A stretch of 39,229 bases of DNA. It comes from a virus. Below are positions 12,588 through 19,365 of the stretch, in pieces; the stretch's first letter is position 1, and the number at the start of each line of letters is the position of its first letter. The translations under genes were made by a program, and so were the position numbers. Below the pieces are notes generated by a model. That model saw only the letters and a program-made list of their open reading frames with translations, made no database searches and was not told the origin of the DNA. The DNA lies in IMG/VR virus record IMGVR_UViG_3300050821_007829, positions 1 to 39,229 of that record; one strand, 5' to 3'.

Positions 12588-12799
12588 CAGCCAAACGCAC
12601 CAGGCGCCCAAATCCCCCCCCAGGGCGCACGTCTACATCCACCCGCGCCCCCAAACGCTCCCAGGCCCTCCCAGGGGCTCCCAGGCCAAACACGCGGGGG
12701 GCCAAACTTCCCCCCGGTAAGCTCTGCCAGCGCTGCGGCTGTACGTTTATCCAGGCCTCGGCAATCCTCCGCAATCTGCATTCCCTGGGTGCAGTTTGA
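12584..12799 (+). CDS. Basic Pro-rich protein with CxxC (71 aa)
   Basis: ATG 12584 overlaps the integrase stop (ATGA). The first 50 residues are Pro/Arg/Thr-rich and low in complexity, followed by KLCQRCGCTF. The DNA underneath contains C-runs and three 10-bp tandem repeats, so the coding value of the first half is less certain. No family recognised. Confidence 0.5.
   Translation: MTAKRTRRPNPPPGRTSTSTRAPKRSQALPGAPRPNTRGAKLPPGKLCQRCGCTFIQASAILRNLHSLGAV
12658..12687 (+). repeat. Three 10-bp tandem repeats (CTCCCAGGNN)
   Basis: CTCCCAGG begins at 12658, 12668 and 12678, an exact 10-bp period, about 75 bp after the integrase stop. It may be chance in a Pro-rich coding stretch, or part of a binding or attachment region near the integrase. 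Confidence 0.6.
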
Positions 12800-13092
12800 G
12801 CGCCAGACCCAAGCGGCGGACGTCTATACGCCGTACTGACAAACGCAGTACGCGAATGCCGCGCGAGCGGCCGCGTCCGGAACCTGTCGCGCGTTGCATC
12901 GGGTGTGGGTGCGATGACAACAACGCCTGTCTGGCCTTCGGCGAAGAGCCGTGTCACTGGATCGCGGTCAACCGCGCGCGCGGCGTCGGTGTCTGCAGCC
13001 AGTGCGCGATCAGAATGTTCAACGCGATCCTCTTTCCGGAGGAGAGCGACGCGGAGATCCACCGCTCGATCATGGCGGCCGCAAGATCATGA
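12796..13092 (+). CDS. Zinc-binding phage protein (98 aa)
   Basis: TTG 12796 overlaps the previous stop (TTGA); ATG 12856 is an alternative that keeps the conserved part. CIGCGCDDNNACLAFGEEPC followed by W-x-x-V and GVCSQC is a pattern common in phages of Gram-negative bacteria, with six Cys probably holding zinc. Function unknown. Confidence 0.72.
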   Translation: MSARPKRRTSIRRTDKRSTRMPRERPRPEPVARCIGCGCDDNNACLAFGEEPCHWIAVNRARGVGVCSQCAIRMFNAILFPEESDAEIHRSIMAAARS

Positions 13093-13199
13093 CCCGCGTG
13101 CCCTGGCTCTGCAGGATCTTCGGCCACAAGTGGGTGCCGTGCGAAATGATGGGTTCGCTCGGCGCCGTTCGCTGCGCCAGATGTGGGGCGAGACCGTGA
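13089..13199 (+). CDS. DUF1660-like 36-aa protein
   Basis: ATG 13089 overlaps the previous stop. WLCRIFGHKWVP followed by CARCG matches the small DUF1660 prophage family (C-x-x-x-GHxW and a terminal CxxCG). Its TGA overlaps the next GTG. Role unknown. Confidence 0.75.
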   Translation: MTRVPWLCRIFGHKWVPCEMMGSLGAVRCARCGARP

Positions 13200-13738
13200 T
13201 CCGCGATCCCTTCATGCCGAAGTTGATCGCGCGAGGCCTGCGCCCGATCGGCGAGCTCGCCGCCTCGAGGCCGCACGGCGATCGCCTGCGCTACATGGCA
13301 GGGTGTCATTGCTTCAAGTGCCGGCGCGCGAATTCCGACTACGAGCGGATGCGCCAGGCAGCGCGGCTCGCGGGCGATTGGAACGGGATCATCGACGCGG
13401 CGCCGGCGCGCGCGCATCTGCTGAAGCTCTCGCGCGCCGGCGTCGGCCAATGGTCGGTTGTCGCGGCCACGGACATCGCCCGCTCGATGATCCACGAAAT
13501 CCGCAACGGCGACCGGCTGCGGATCGACGCGCCTAAACTCATGAGCGCCGACGTCAAGAAACGGATCACAGTTGTGTGGGCGATCCTCGGTGTTTTTTTT
13601 GTCATCCCGATTCACCTTTACCTGCTGCACTGGTTGCTCGTTCATTCGGACGCTGGCGATCTGCAGATGTTCCTCTTTTGGGTTTACCTGCCGGTCAGTC
13701 TCATCGTGTCGGTGCTGCAAAGGGTGATGGAGAAATGA
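13196..13738 (+). CDS. Phage regulator-like protein fused to two membrane helices
   Basis: 180 residues from GTG 13196 (GTGA overlap). Residues 1-110 match a common phage family by pattern: HGDRLRYMAGCHCFKCRRAN (cysteines at 37, 39 and 42), GDWNGII, AHLLKLSRAGVG and VVAATDIARSMIHEIRNG, the last part looking like a helix-turn-helix. In place of the usual ending there are two hydrophobic helices at about 124-148 and 157-174. An internal ATG at 13541 (MSADVKKR) would give a 65-aa two-helix membrane protein by itself, so this may be two genes fused by loss of a stop. A T8 run lies at 13592-13599. Confidence 0.7.
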   Translation: MIRDPFMPKLIARGLRPIGELAASRPHGDRLRYMAGCHCFKCRRANSDYERMRQAARLAGDWNGIIDAAPARAHLLKLSRAGVGQWSVVAATDIARSMIHEIRNGDRLRIDAPKLMSADVKKRITVVWAILGVFFVIPIHLYLLHWLLVHSDAGDLQMFLFWVYLPVSLIVSVLQRVMEK

Positions 13739-13971
13739 CGCCGGTCGAGTTCGAGGAGCAGACCACGATCTTTGCGAAAGATCAGCCCGAGTATCAGCCG
13801 CTGCCCGCGCACGTCTCGGCCGACGGCGTCGTGACCAGCTGCTGGCAGCTCGAGCCCCTCGAGATCGAATTGCTCGTCGCGAGCGGCGGCAAGCTCTGGC
13901 TCTCACAGATGACCTTCGGCGCGCCATTGCAGCCGCAGCTGCCGAGCGTCGTTCAGCCGAAGCTGGAATGA
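13735..13971 (+). CDS. Conserved small prophage protein (78 aa)
   Basis: ATG 13735 overlaps the previous stop. FEEQTTIFAKDQPEYQPLPA, VTSCWQLEPLE, KLWLSQMTFGAPLQPQLP is a well-known orphan prophage pattern, found near structural or accessory genes. No biochemical role is known to me. Confidence 0.85.
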   Translation: MTPVEFEEQTTIFAKDQPEYQPLPAHVSADGVVTSCWQLEPLEIELLVASGGKLWLSQMTFGAPLQPQLPSVVQPKLE

Positions 13972-14189
13972 GGCCCAAGCCAATCCTGTATCGAGTGCGC
14001 TACCGCCTGAGCGTCGCCGGCGGCACGGCGACGGAGGACGTCGACGGGCTCTACATCTCGATCGAGGAGCACGAGGCCATCATCAGCGAGGCCGCGCGCC
14101 TGGTGCGCTTCGCGGTTGAACGGCGGCCGCTCGCACTCACCGACACCCAGGCGCGCGACGCGCACCGCTGGCTTGCAGGCGTGCTGTGA
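13968..14189 (+). CDS. Hypothetical protein (73 aa)
   Basis: ATG 13968 overlaps the previous stop (ATGA). Two beta strands (LYRVRYRLSVAGG) lead into a long helix (EHEAIISEAARLVRFAVERR). No family recognised. Coupled at both ends. Confidence 0.7.
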   Translation: MRPKPILYRVRYRLSVAGGTATEDVDGLYISIEEHEAIISEAARLVRFAVERRPLALTDTQARDAHRWLAGVL

Positions 14190-14599
14190 AAGATCCGGTC
14201 GACCACATCTTGCGCCCTGCCCTTCCCTGGCGAAGCGAACCCGCGATCACTGAGTGCGGCTATGACGCGAGCAAGGTCAAGACCATCACCCGCGCCGAAT
14301 TCGCACAGCGGGTGAAGGACTACGGCATGCAGCGCGCGGCCATGCTGACCTGCATGACCTGTTCGCAGACCTCGAGCCGATACGCCACGTGGGAGGAAGA
14401 TCCGCGCGAGGCGATCGAGCGCGAAGCCGCCTGGGAATCGAAGTGGCGGCGGGATCGCGGCAACCAACTGCGCGACGAACTGCTGGCGATCGCGGTATTG
14501 ATCGCAGCGCATCCGGAGGAGTTCAAACAGGCCGTCGCCGGTATCGAGTCGCGGCGGGAATGGCTGGAGCGCAAAGCCAAAAGCGAGCGCGCGCAATGA
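14186..14599 (+). CDS. Conserved hypothetical protein with CMTC (137 aa)
   Basis: GTG 14186 overlaps the previous stop (GTGA). Contains ITRAEFAQRVKDYG, then AAMLTCMTCSQT and TWEEDPREAIEREAAWE, a pattern shared by some phage proteins of unknown role. The CxxC pair might bind zinc. The second half is a long charged helix. Confidence 0.72.
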   Translation: MKDPVDHILRPALPWRSEPAITECGYDASKVKTITRAEFAQRVKDYGMQRAAMLTCMTCSQTSSRYATWEEDPREAIEREAAWESKWRRDRGNQLRDELLAIAVLIAAHPEEFKQAVAGIESRREWLERKAKSERAQ

Positions 14600-14847
14600 G
14601 CTGGACGGCCATTGGCGTCGACGAATTCCACGTCGCGCGGATACCGCATCGCTGCACGTGGTGCGGTCAGCCGATTTTGGTGGGCGAGAAATATCTCAAG
14701 CGGCGCGGCGTGTGCGAGGACGGTCCCGGCACGGTGAAGCACCACATCGAATGCGAGGAAGCGGCCGCTGCGGACTGGGCCGAATGGGGAGAGTGCTACG
14801 TGATGTTCGAAAATCGACGACCGCTTCCCCAGTTCGAGGGGTCCTGA
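14596..14847 (+). CDS. Small zinc-binding protein (83 aa)
   Basis: ATG 14596 overlaps the previous stop. RIPHRCTWCGQPILVGEKYL and HHIECEEA form a CxxC...HxxxC site, as in small phage zinc-finger proteins. Function unknown. Confidence 0.75.
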   Translation: MSWTAIGVDEFHVARIPHRCTWCGQPILVGEKYLKRRGVCEDGPGTVKHHIECEEAAAADWAEWGECYVMFENRRPLPQFEGS

Positions 14848-14850
14848 CCA

Positions 14851-15630
14851 ATGAGCACGACCTGGCGCAACCGAATCGTGGCCACCGCGGAAGTGGATCC
14901 GGCCTCGCTCACCGAGCACCCCATGAACTGGCGGGTGCATCCGAAAAATCAGCGCGACACGGTTGAGGACGCGCTCGACAAAATCGGCTGGATCCAAACC
15001 GTGGTCGTCAACCGCACCAGCGGCCGCATGATCGATGGGCATCTGCGCATCGCCTCGGCGATCCGCCGCGGCATCACCTCGGTGCCGGTGAGCTACGTCG
15101 AGTTGTCCGAGGCCGAAGAGAAGGCGGCGCTGGCCTCGCTCGATCCCATGTCGGCGATGGCGGTGATGGACGGCGAGAAGTTGACCGAGCTCTTGAAGGA
15201 TCTGGAGTTCGGCGGCGGCGCGCTCGATGCCATGTTCGACGAGCTGCGCGAGCAGGCGGAAGGCTCCACGCTCGCGGCCGCCAGCAAGAACCCCGAAGGC
15301 CTGCTCACCAAAGGCGCGCCGGTCGTCAAAGCCGTGATCGCGGTCGCCGACATCAACCTGGTGGAGCGTGCACTCGCCGCGAGCGGCGCCCTGTCGCGCG
15401 GTGAAGCGCTGCTCGATATCTGCAGGGTCTACCTATTCGTGAAGAAGGACGGCAATGAAAAAGGACAACACGACGCTGAACCAAAAGGCGGCGTTACGCT
15501 TGAGCCTCTTGAAGCAAATCCAAAAACCGATAGTCCTCGAGACGCACGCGGGAACGGGGCAAGTGTGGAAACGGGTGTACAGCGAAATCGCCCAAGGCGT
15601 GGCGTTCGACGAAAAACCCGCAAAGGCTGA
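14851..15630 (+). CDS. ParB/Srx-fold nuclease-like protein
   Basis: 259 residues from ATG 14851, with GAGGGG upstream. Residues about 15-100 carry the ParB-like core: HPMNWRVHPKNQRDTVEDAL, VVNRTSGRMIDGHLRIASAI (DGHLR is the nuclease/CTPase-like box) and SLDPMSAMA. Phage ParB-like proteins often sit beside DNA methyltransferases, as here. The last 59 residues are low in complexity and lie out of frame over the start of the methyltransferase gene; the natural end is probably near residue 200. Confidence 0.82.
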   Translation: MSTTWRNRIVATAEVDPASLTEHPMNWRVHPKNQRDTVEDALDKIGWIQTVVVNRTSGRMIDGHLRIASAIRRGITSVPVSYVELSEAEEKAALASLDPMSAMAVMDGEKLTELLKDLEFGGGALDAMFDELREQAEGSTLAAASKNPEGLLTKGAPVVKAVIAVADINLVERALAASGALSRGEALLDICRVYLFVKKDGNEKGQHDAEPKGGVTLEPLEANPKTDSPRDARGNGASVETGVQRNRPRRGVRRKTRKG

Positions 15631-16114
15631 ACTGCTCGCGATCCAGCGCCCGACGTGGAGCGTGTTCGAGAGCAACTGCATCACATCGTTGGCGGCCGGC
15701 GCCGGCGAGCACCTGGCGATCAATCTGATTGACGTCGATCCGTACGGTGAGCCCTGGCCGGTGATCGAGGCTTTTTTTACTTCGGAGCGGCCGTGGCCGG
15801 ATCGCATCGGCTTTGCCATCAACGACGGCGTGCGGATGAAACTGAAAATCACCGGCGGGTGGGACGTCGAGAGCTTGGGTCCCGCGGTGCGCCAGTTCGG
15901 CAATTCCGCGATGTACGGCGACTATCTCGCCGTGGCGCGGTGGAACCTAAAGCGCCTGGCCGCGCTGCGCGGCTACGAGCTCGCCCACTGGACCGGGTAT
16001 TACTGCGGACACGGCGACTGCATGACGCACTACGCCGCGGTGTTCGATTGCTTCTCCAAGCCCTCGTCGTCCTCTTCGTCGCCGTCGTCGTCGCCTGGAC
16101 CCGGGCCCGGGTAA
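15455..16114 (+). CDS. SAM-dependent methyltransferase-like protein
   Basis: 219 residues from ATG 15455, with AAGGA at 5-nt spacing. VLETHAGTGQVWKRVY (residues about 27-42) is the SAM-binding motif I and INLIDVDPYGEPWPVIEAFF holds a DPYG motif IV, similar to Trm1-like and some phage DNA methylases. Substrate cannot be told. The start lies 176 bp inside the ParB-like frame. The C-terminus is a Ser/Pro/Gly run (SSSSSSPSSSPGPGPG) overlapping a convergent gene. Confidence 0.75.
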   Translation: MKKDNTTLNQKAALRLSLLKQIQKPIVLETHAGTGQVWKRVYSEIAQGVAFDEKPAKAELLAIQRPTWSVFESNCITSLAAGAGEHLAINLIDVDPYGEPWPVIEAFFTSERPWPDRIGFAINDGVRMKLKITGGWDVESLGPAVRQFGNSAMYGDYLAVARWNLKRLAALRGYELAHWTGYYCGHGDCMTHYAAVFDCFSKPSSSSSSPSSSPGPGPG

Positions 16115-16413
16115 GTACCGGGTTCATACCCGGTTCTTACCCGGTGGTGCGCGATCGTCTTCGGTCCCGGCCGCTGCGCGCGGCGCAGTTCGACGCCGCG
16201 CTGGTAGCAGCGCTCAAACGCCTGGCCGTAGGTCAGCAACGCATCGAACGGCTTGTGCTGGATGCCCCGCTGCATGATGGTCACGCGGATCCGCTCGCGC
16301 CGATCCTCGAGGGAAATCGCGCCGCTCAAGATCAGCCCATCGGTCGAGAGGATCCGGATGAAGGCCATCTCGATATCGTCGCGCGCTTCCTGGTTGAAGC
16401 CGTGCTCGATCAT
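16030..16413 (-). CDS. Last gene of the leftward unit (127 aa, hypothetical)
   Basis: ATG 16413 overlaps the Rz stop (ATGA). Residues 1-95 are helical and charged; the end is a Pro/Gly and Asp/Glu run (YPGPGPGDDDGDEEDDEG). Its 3' end lies antisense to the last 85 bp of the methyltransferase gene. I do not recognise the family. Confidence 0.65.
   Translation of the reverse strand: MIEHGFNQEARDDIEMAFIRILSTDGLILSGAISLEDRRERIRVTIMQRGIQHKPFDALLTYGQAFERCYQRGVELRRAQRPGPKTIAHHRVRTGYEPGTYPGPGPGDDDGDEEDDEGLEKQSNTAA
16099..16145. repeat. Convergent junction: GC palindrome and three 11-bp repeats
   Basis: CCCGGGCCCGGG lies at the left, then TACC(C/G)GGTT units start at 16116, 16127 and 16138, an exact 11-bp period. 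ACCGGGT (16117-16123) and ACCCGGT (16128-16134) also form an inverted repeat. It lies where the two transcription units meet, so it may act as a bidirectional terminator or a binding site. Confidence 0.6.
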
Positions 16414-16916
16414 TTGGCGGCCGCCAGCGCGCGGGTGCGCACGCCGTTATAGATCGCGGCCGCGTCTTCCGTTTTCACCTGGTTGGCGTCGCAGGCGCTG
16501 AGGACTGCGGCGATGTCGGCGCGGATGGTGGCAAGTCGGCCTGCAGCTTCGCTTTCGCGCGCGGGTAGTCCTGGGTCGGGAGCGTCTGGACAGGCAGCGG
16601 ATCCGGGATTGGACACGCGACTCGTACGTAGTGCGGCTGACAGCCGGCCAGCCAGATCATCGTTGCTGCGAGACAGAGATTGGACTTTCGCGTCATAGCC
16701 TTTCACCACTGCGTTGATATCGACGACCTGTGCGGCCTCGGTTGTTTTGTTCTCGGCGATCGCTTCAGCTTTTGGGATCGTGGTCGCCTGCAGGCACGCC
16801 ACGGCGCCCAAGGATTGCTCGTGCCGATTGTGCAGCGCCCACCAGCCGGCGAAGGCGCCGCAGCTGATCAGCGCCACGACCACATAAATCAAATTCTTTT
16901 CCAGTGTGGTCATCAT
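16410..16916 (-). CDS. Inner-membrane spanin subunit (Rz-like)
   Basis: 168 residues from ATG 16916 (or ATG 16913). Residues about 8-30 (LIYVVVALISCGAFAGWWAL) form an N-terminal signal anchor, followed by a long helical periplasmic domain (KVQSLSRSNDDLAGRLSAAL). A Pro-rich lipoprotein frame (Rz1-like) is fully embedded in the +1 frame, which defines the class. With Rz1 it would bridge the inner and outer membranes and disrupt the outer membrane in lysis. Confidence 0.85.
   Translation of the reverse strand: MMTTLEKNLIYVVVALISCGAFAGWWALHNRHEQSLGAVACLQATTIPKAEAIAENKTTEAAQVVDINAVVKGYDAKVQSLSRSNDDLAGRLSAALRTSRVSNPGSAACPDAPDPGLPARESEAAGRLATIRADIAAVLSACDANQVKTEDAAAIYNGVRTRALAAAK
16475..16696 (-). 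CDS. Outer-membrane spanin lipoprotein (Rz1-like), embedded in Rz
   Basis: 73 residues from ATG 16696, entirely inside the Rz gene in the +1 frame. The signal sequence MTRKSNLCLAATMIWLAGC ends in the lipobox LAGC with Cys19. The mature part is short and Pro-rich (CPIPDPLPVQTLPTQDYP). This arrangement matches lambda Rz/Rz1. Confidence 0.85.
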   Translation of the reverse strand: MTRKSNLCLAATMIWLAGCQPHYVRVACPIPDPLPVQTLPTQDYPRAKAKLQADLPPSAPTSPQSSAPATPTR

Positions 16917-17113
16917 TTTCGCGGCACTTCAACGAGCGCGATACGCGCGGCCGCGTCCGCTGCGATCTCTTGCCTGATCCAGCTTTTCATTTTTTCGAGC
17001 TCGAGCAGCGCCGTATCACTGAAGGCTGACAGCTGCCCGCGATATCCCTCGATCGCATCGCACATTTCAGCCAGGGTTTTCGCCTGCACGACCAGCTTGG
17101 GTTTCTCGGCCAT
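16913..17113 (-). CDS. Small helical protein in the lysis cassette (66 aa)
   Basis: ATG 17113; its TGA overlaps the Rz ATG. Helical and soluble (TLAEMCDAIEGYRGQ, LLELEKMKSWIRQEIAADAA). No family recognised. Placement between the membrane protein and the spanins suggests a lysis-related or regulatory role; this is inference. Confidence 0.68.
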   Translation of the reverse strand: MAEKPKLVVQAKTLAEMCDAIEGYRGQLSAFSDTALLELEKMKSWIRQEIAADAAARIALVEVPRK

Positions 17114-17127
17114 GTATAGATTTCCCT

Positions 17128-17535
17128 CTAGTGCGCTTTGAAGGCCGCGATCACGATGCCGAATATAGCCGCGATCGCCCCCACCAGTTTGAAAATGTTG
17201 TCGACGCGCTTCTCGAGCTTGGCGGAAAACTCATCGATTACCCGCTTCACGGAGCGCTTCGAGGCCTTGTGATTGAGCGCAGTCACGATGTCGGACAGCG
17301 ATTTGCGCATGAAGCGCGCCTCAGCCGTCAGCTGCTCGAGCGCATCGAAGCGCAGCTGATTGGATTCCACACTCGCGCGCCGGTCATACGGGAGGCTGCG
17401 CAAATGCGAGACCGTGTCATCGATGCCGCTCGTGAGCGTGGTATCGAACGGCTTTAAGTCCCCGTCCTCGATATCCCAGCGCTCGCGCAGGCGCTGCACT
17501 TCCACACTGGTCGGATGGCGCGCGAGCTTGACCAT
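17128..17535 (-). CDS. Coiled-coil protein with a C-terminal membrane anchor (135 aa)
   Basis: ATG 17535 overlaps the holin-like gene's TAA by one base. Residues about 60-110 are coiled coil (LTAEARFMRKSLSDIV, SVKRVIDEFSAKLEKRVD) and about 113-132 one hydrophobic helix (IFKLVGAIAAIFGIVIAA). This resembles small tail-anchored phage proteins in lysis cassettes. Holin or antiholin function is possible. Confidence 0.7.
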   Translation of the reverse strand: MVKLARHPTSVEVQRLRERWDIEDGDLKPFDTTLTSGIDDTVSHLRSLPYDRRASVESNQLRFDALEQLTAEARFMRKSLSDIVTALNHKASKRSVKRVIDEFSAKLEKRVDNIFKLVGAIAAIFGIVIAAFKAH

Positions 17536-17762
17536 TACGGTTCTTTGGGCTGGAAGAACGTGTTGTAGAGCCCGACCACAAAGGTGACGATGCCGATCCC
17601 TAACATCGTGTGCGCCATGCTGGCGGCCGGAATGAAGAGGCCGAGCTTCTCCTGATTCTCGAAACAGTACGCCGCCGCCATGCCGACGCCGCCGATCGCC
17701 TTCGTGCGATGCGACCAGACCCAGGCGGCGCCGGCCCGCAGCTGCGTAATGCATAACTGCAT
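17535..17762 (-). CDS. Holin-like membrane protein (75 aa)
   Basis: ATG 17762, 5 nt after the endolysin stop. Two hydrophobic segments, about residues 21-34 (KAIGGVGMAAAYCF) and 47-67 (ASMAHTMLGIGIVTFVVGLY), a short basic N-terminus and a charged end fit a small two-span holin. It lies directly after the endolysin. Holins share little sequence, so the call rests on size, topology and place. Confidence 0.65.
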   Translation of the reverse strand: MQLCITQLRAGAAWVWSHRTKAIGGVGMAAAYCFENQEKLGLFIPAASMAHTMLGIGIVTFVVGLYNTFFQPKEP

Positions 17763-17767
17763 AGTGA

Positions 17768-18268
17768 TCACGCGGCGATGGCCACGCCGCCGCCGGCGGT
17801 GAACTTGGCGAGCAGATCGGCGAGCGCGCGCTTCGGCTGCCCGGAATCGCTCGCCGGGAAAGACGCCCACAGACCGCGGCACTTGAAAATCGCATCCTGC
17901 ACGCGGCCCGCGTTCACATCATCGAGCGCGCCCTTCTGCTTGATCAGCAACACGCAGGCATCGTTCTGCGCGGCCGCATTGAAGCTGGTAAGCCCGAGGA
18001 TGTGTTTGCAGCCGAGCCAGGTCGGCAGCGTCATCTGGTAGCGCCCGGCCGCTGAGCTGTGCATACCGACGTACTGCGCGCCCAAGGCATCCAGCGGTTC
18101 GCCCTTCCACTCGATCGCGCCATCCGGCGGCCGCGGCTCGGCCGGGTGGAAGTTCAAATCGATGATCGTGTGCTTAAACGCATAGCACACCCGGTACTGA
18201 TCGGCCGCCCGATCCACGCCTTCGCTGTGCGCGGTCATCGACAGGAACGCGGCGATGTTCGGGTTCAT
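17768..18268 (-). CDS. Endolysin, lambda R-type transglycosylase
   Basis: 166 residues from ATG 18268. AAFLSMTAHSEGVDRA holds the catalytic Glu16 in the SEG context; SSAAGRYQM (71-79) and DAIFKCRGLWASFPA match lambda R (GAGRYQ, DRCSNIWASLPG). It cleaves peptidoglycan glycan strands. There is no N-terminal signal, so release depends on a holin. It lies between a membrane peptide and the holin-like gene. Confidence 0.93.
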   Translation of the reverse strand: MNPNIAAFLSMTAHSEGVDRAADQYRVCYAFKHTIIDLNFHPAEPRPPDGAIEWKGEPLDALGAQYVGMHSSAAGRYQMTLPTWLGCKHILGLTSFNAAAQNDACVLLIKQKGALDDVNAGRVQDAIFKCRGLWASFPASDSGQPKRALADLLAKFTAGGGVAIAA

Positions 18269-18339
18269 CGGAAATCCCAAAAAAATAAGGCGAAGGCGCC
18301 GAGCACGAGCACGCCGCTGATGATTCTAGCGGTGAGCAA
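18265..18339 (-). CDS. Possible 24-aa membrane peptide before the endolysin
   Basis: A TTG at 18339 opens a 24-residue frame, MLTARIISGVLVLGAFALFF and four further residues, ending in a TGA that overlaps the endolysin ATG (ATGA). Nearly the whole peptide is one hydrophobic helix. No clear ribosome site; the frame starts 14 nt inside the upstream gene. The ATGA junction and the cassette context are the support. Confidence 0.4.
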   Translation of the reverse strand: MLTARIISGVLVLGAFALFFWDFR

Positions 18340-18532
18340 TGGCCGCGCCTATCGCGATCCCGAGCACCAAGAAGCCGATCGCGATGGCGATCGCCGGACC
18401 CAAGTTCGCGTGCAACCAGGTCTTGGCCAGGCCCTCATCCGCTATGGCATCCGCCCTGGCACTTGCTAGAGCAGCTGCGGCGGCCGCCTTGAGTTTGGTT
18501 TCGTCGGTGGAAAGCTCGGCGGGAATATTCAT
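18326..18532 (-). CDS. Membrane protein of the lysis cassette (68 aa)
   Basis: ATG 18532 with GAGG at about 6 nt. The N-terminal half is an Ala-rich helix (ETKLKAAAAAALASARADA); residues about 44-65 (LGPAIAIAIGFLVLGIAIGA) are one membrane span. It precedes the endolysin and may be a holin component. Confidence 0.7.
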   Translation of the reverse strand: MNIPAELSTDETKLKAAAAAALASARADAIADEGLAKTWLHANLGPAIAIAIGFLVLGIAIGAAIAHR

Positions 18533-18642
18533 AGGTTGCCTCGGAAGTGGGACGTGCGCCGCACTATGCCCCCCGAAGGGCCGCCATTCGTTGATCGACT
18601 TCGCTTTCCTTGGCGCGTCGGTGCGTCGCAGATCGCGAAGCG

Positions 18643-19365
18643 CTAGTGATTCGGGAACGGCGGCGCCGGCGGCGTGAAGGGGAACGAGGTGTAGCGCGCG
18701 ACGCCTTTGGTGAGGCGCACATTGGTGACCGAGCCGCCATAGAGAGCGCCGCCCGTATAGCCGCCGACGTAGAAGTTCGCCTGTGAAGGCCAATTCGCGC
18801 GCGATGCACTGATGTCGATCGGCCCTTGCGCCAGCACGCCGTTGACGGCGACTCTGAAGTTATTCCCCTGCACGATCAGCGCGACGTGATACCAATTATT
18901 GATCGCCATGGCGAATGAGGTCAGCCCTCCGCCGAAGCAATATGAGGCATAGAGGACGCCGGTATACAGACCAACGTTCAGCTCCGTCGATCCGCCGATC
19001 GCGAAGAACAGCGCCTCGGGCGTTGCGCCGCCGTCGCGGGGGTAGAAGAATCCCTCGATCGTGTGATCGCCCGCTGTGAAGTCGATCGGCGTGCTCACTG
19101 GGACATGGATGTCAAAGTTTGCGGCCGTGCCGCCGAGCGCATTCGCCAGATCAATGCACGGCCCCCCGGTCGGGCCGCCGGCCGCGACGAACGTCCCCGC
19201 ATTGCTAGGACCTGTACAGGCGAGCTCAAAGCTCGAACTGTCCTTGGCGTTGTCCGACCCATCGTTATCGCCTAGCAGAAGCAGGCCAACGTCCGCCCAG
19301 TACGGATCGCTGCCGCCGCCTCCGCCGCCTGCCAATGCCGCCAGCGCGTAAGGATTGATCAGCAT
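18643..19365 (-). CDS. LamG/concanavalin-like minor structural protein
   Basis: 240 residues from ATG 19365, directly after the previous TAA. A Gly-rich N-terminus leads into YWADVGLLLLGDNDGSDNAK, HTIEGFFYPRDGG, NWYHVALIVQGNNFRVAVNG and TNVRLTKGVARYTSFPFTPP, the strand pattern of a LamG-type lectin domain found in phage tail-associated proteins. It may bind a surface sugar. About 110 bp without a gene follow it. Confidence 0.82.
   Translation of the reverse strand: MLINPYALAALAGGGGGGSDPYWADVGLLLLGDNDGSDNAKDSSSFELACTGPSNAGTFVAAGGPTGGPCIDLANALGGTAANFDIHVPVSTPIDFTAGDHTIEGFFYPRDGGATPEALFFAIGGSTELNVGLYTGVLYASYCFGGGLTSFAMAINNWYHVALIVQGNNFRVAVNGVLAQGPIDISASRANWPSQANFYVGGYTGGALYGGSVTNVRLTKGVARYTSFPFTPPAPPFPNH

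Noticed and set aside
13592-13599. T8 run in the 13196 gene as a slip site
   Set aside because: The membrane helix reads continuously through it in the zero frame, and the divergence from the usual family ending starts before the run.
15771-15777. T7 run in the methyltransferase as a slip site
   Set aside because: Methyltransferase motifs continue in frame on both sides; no stimulator or useful alternative frame is seen.
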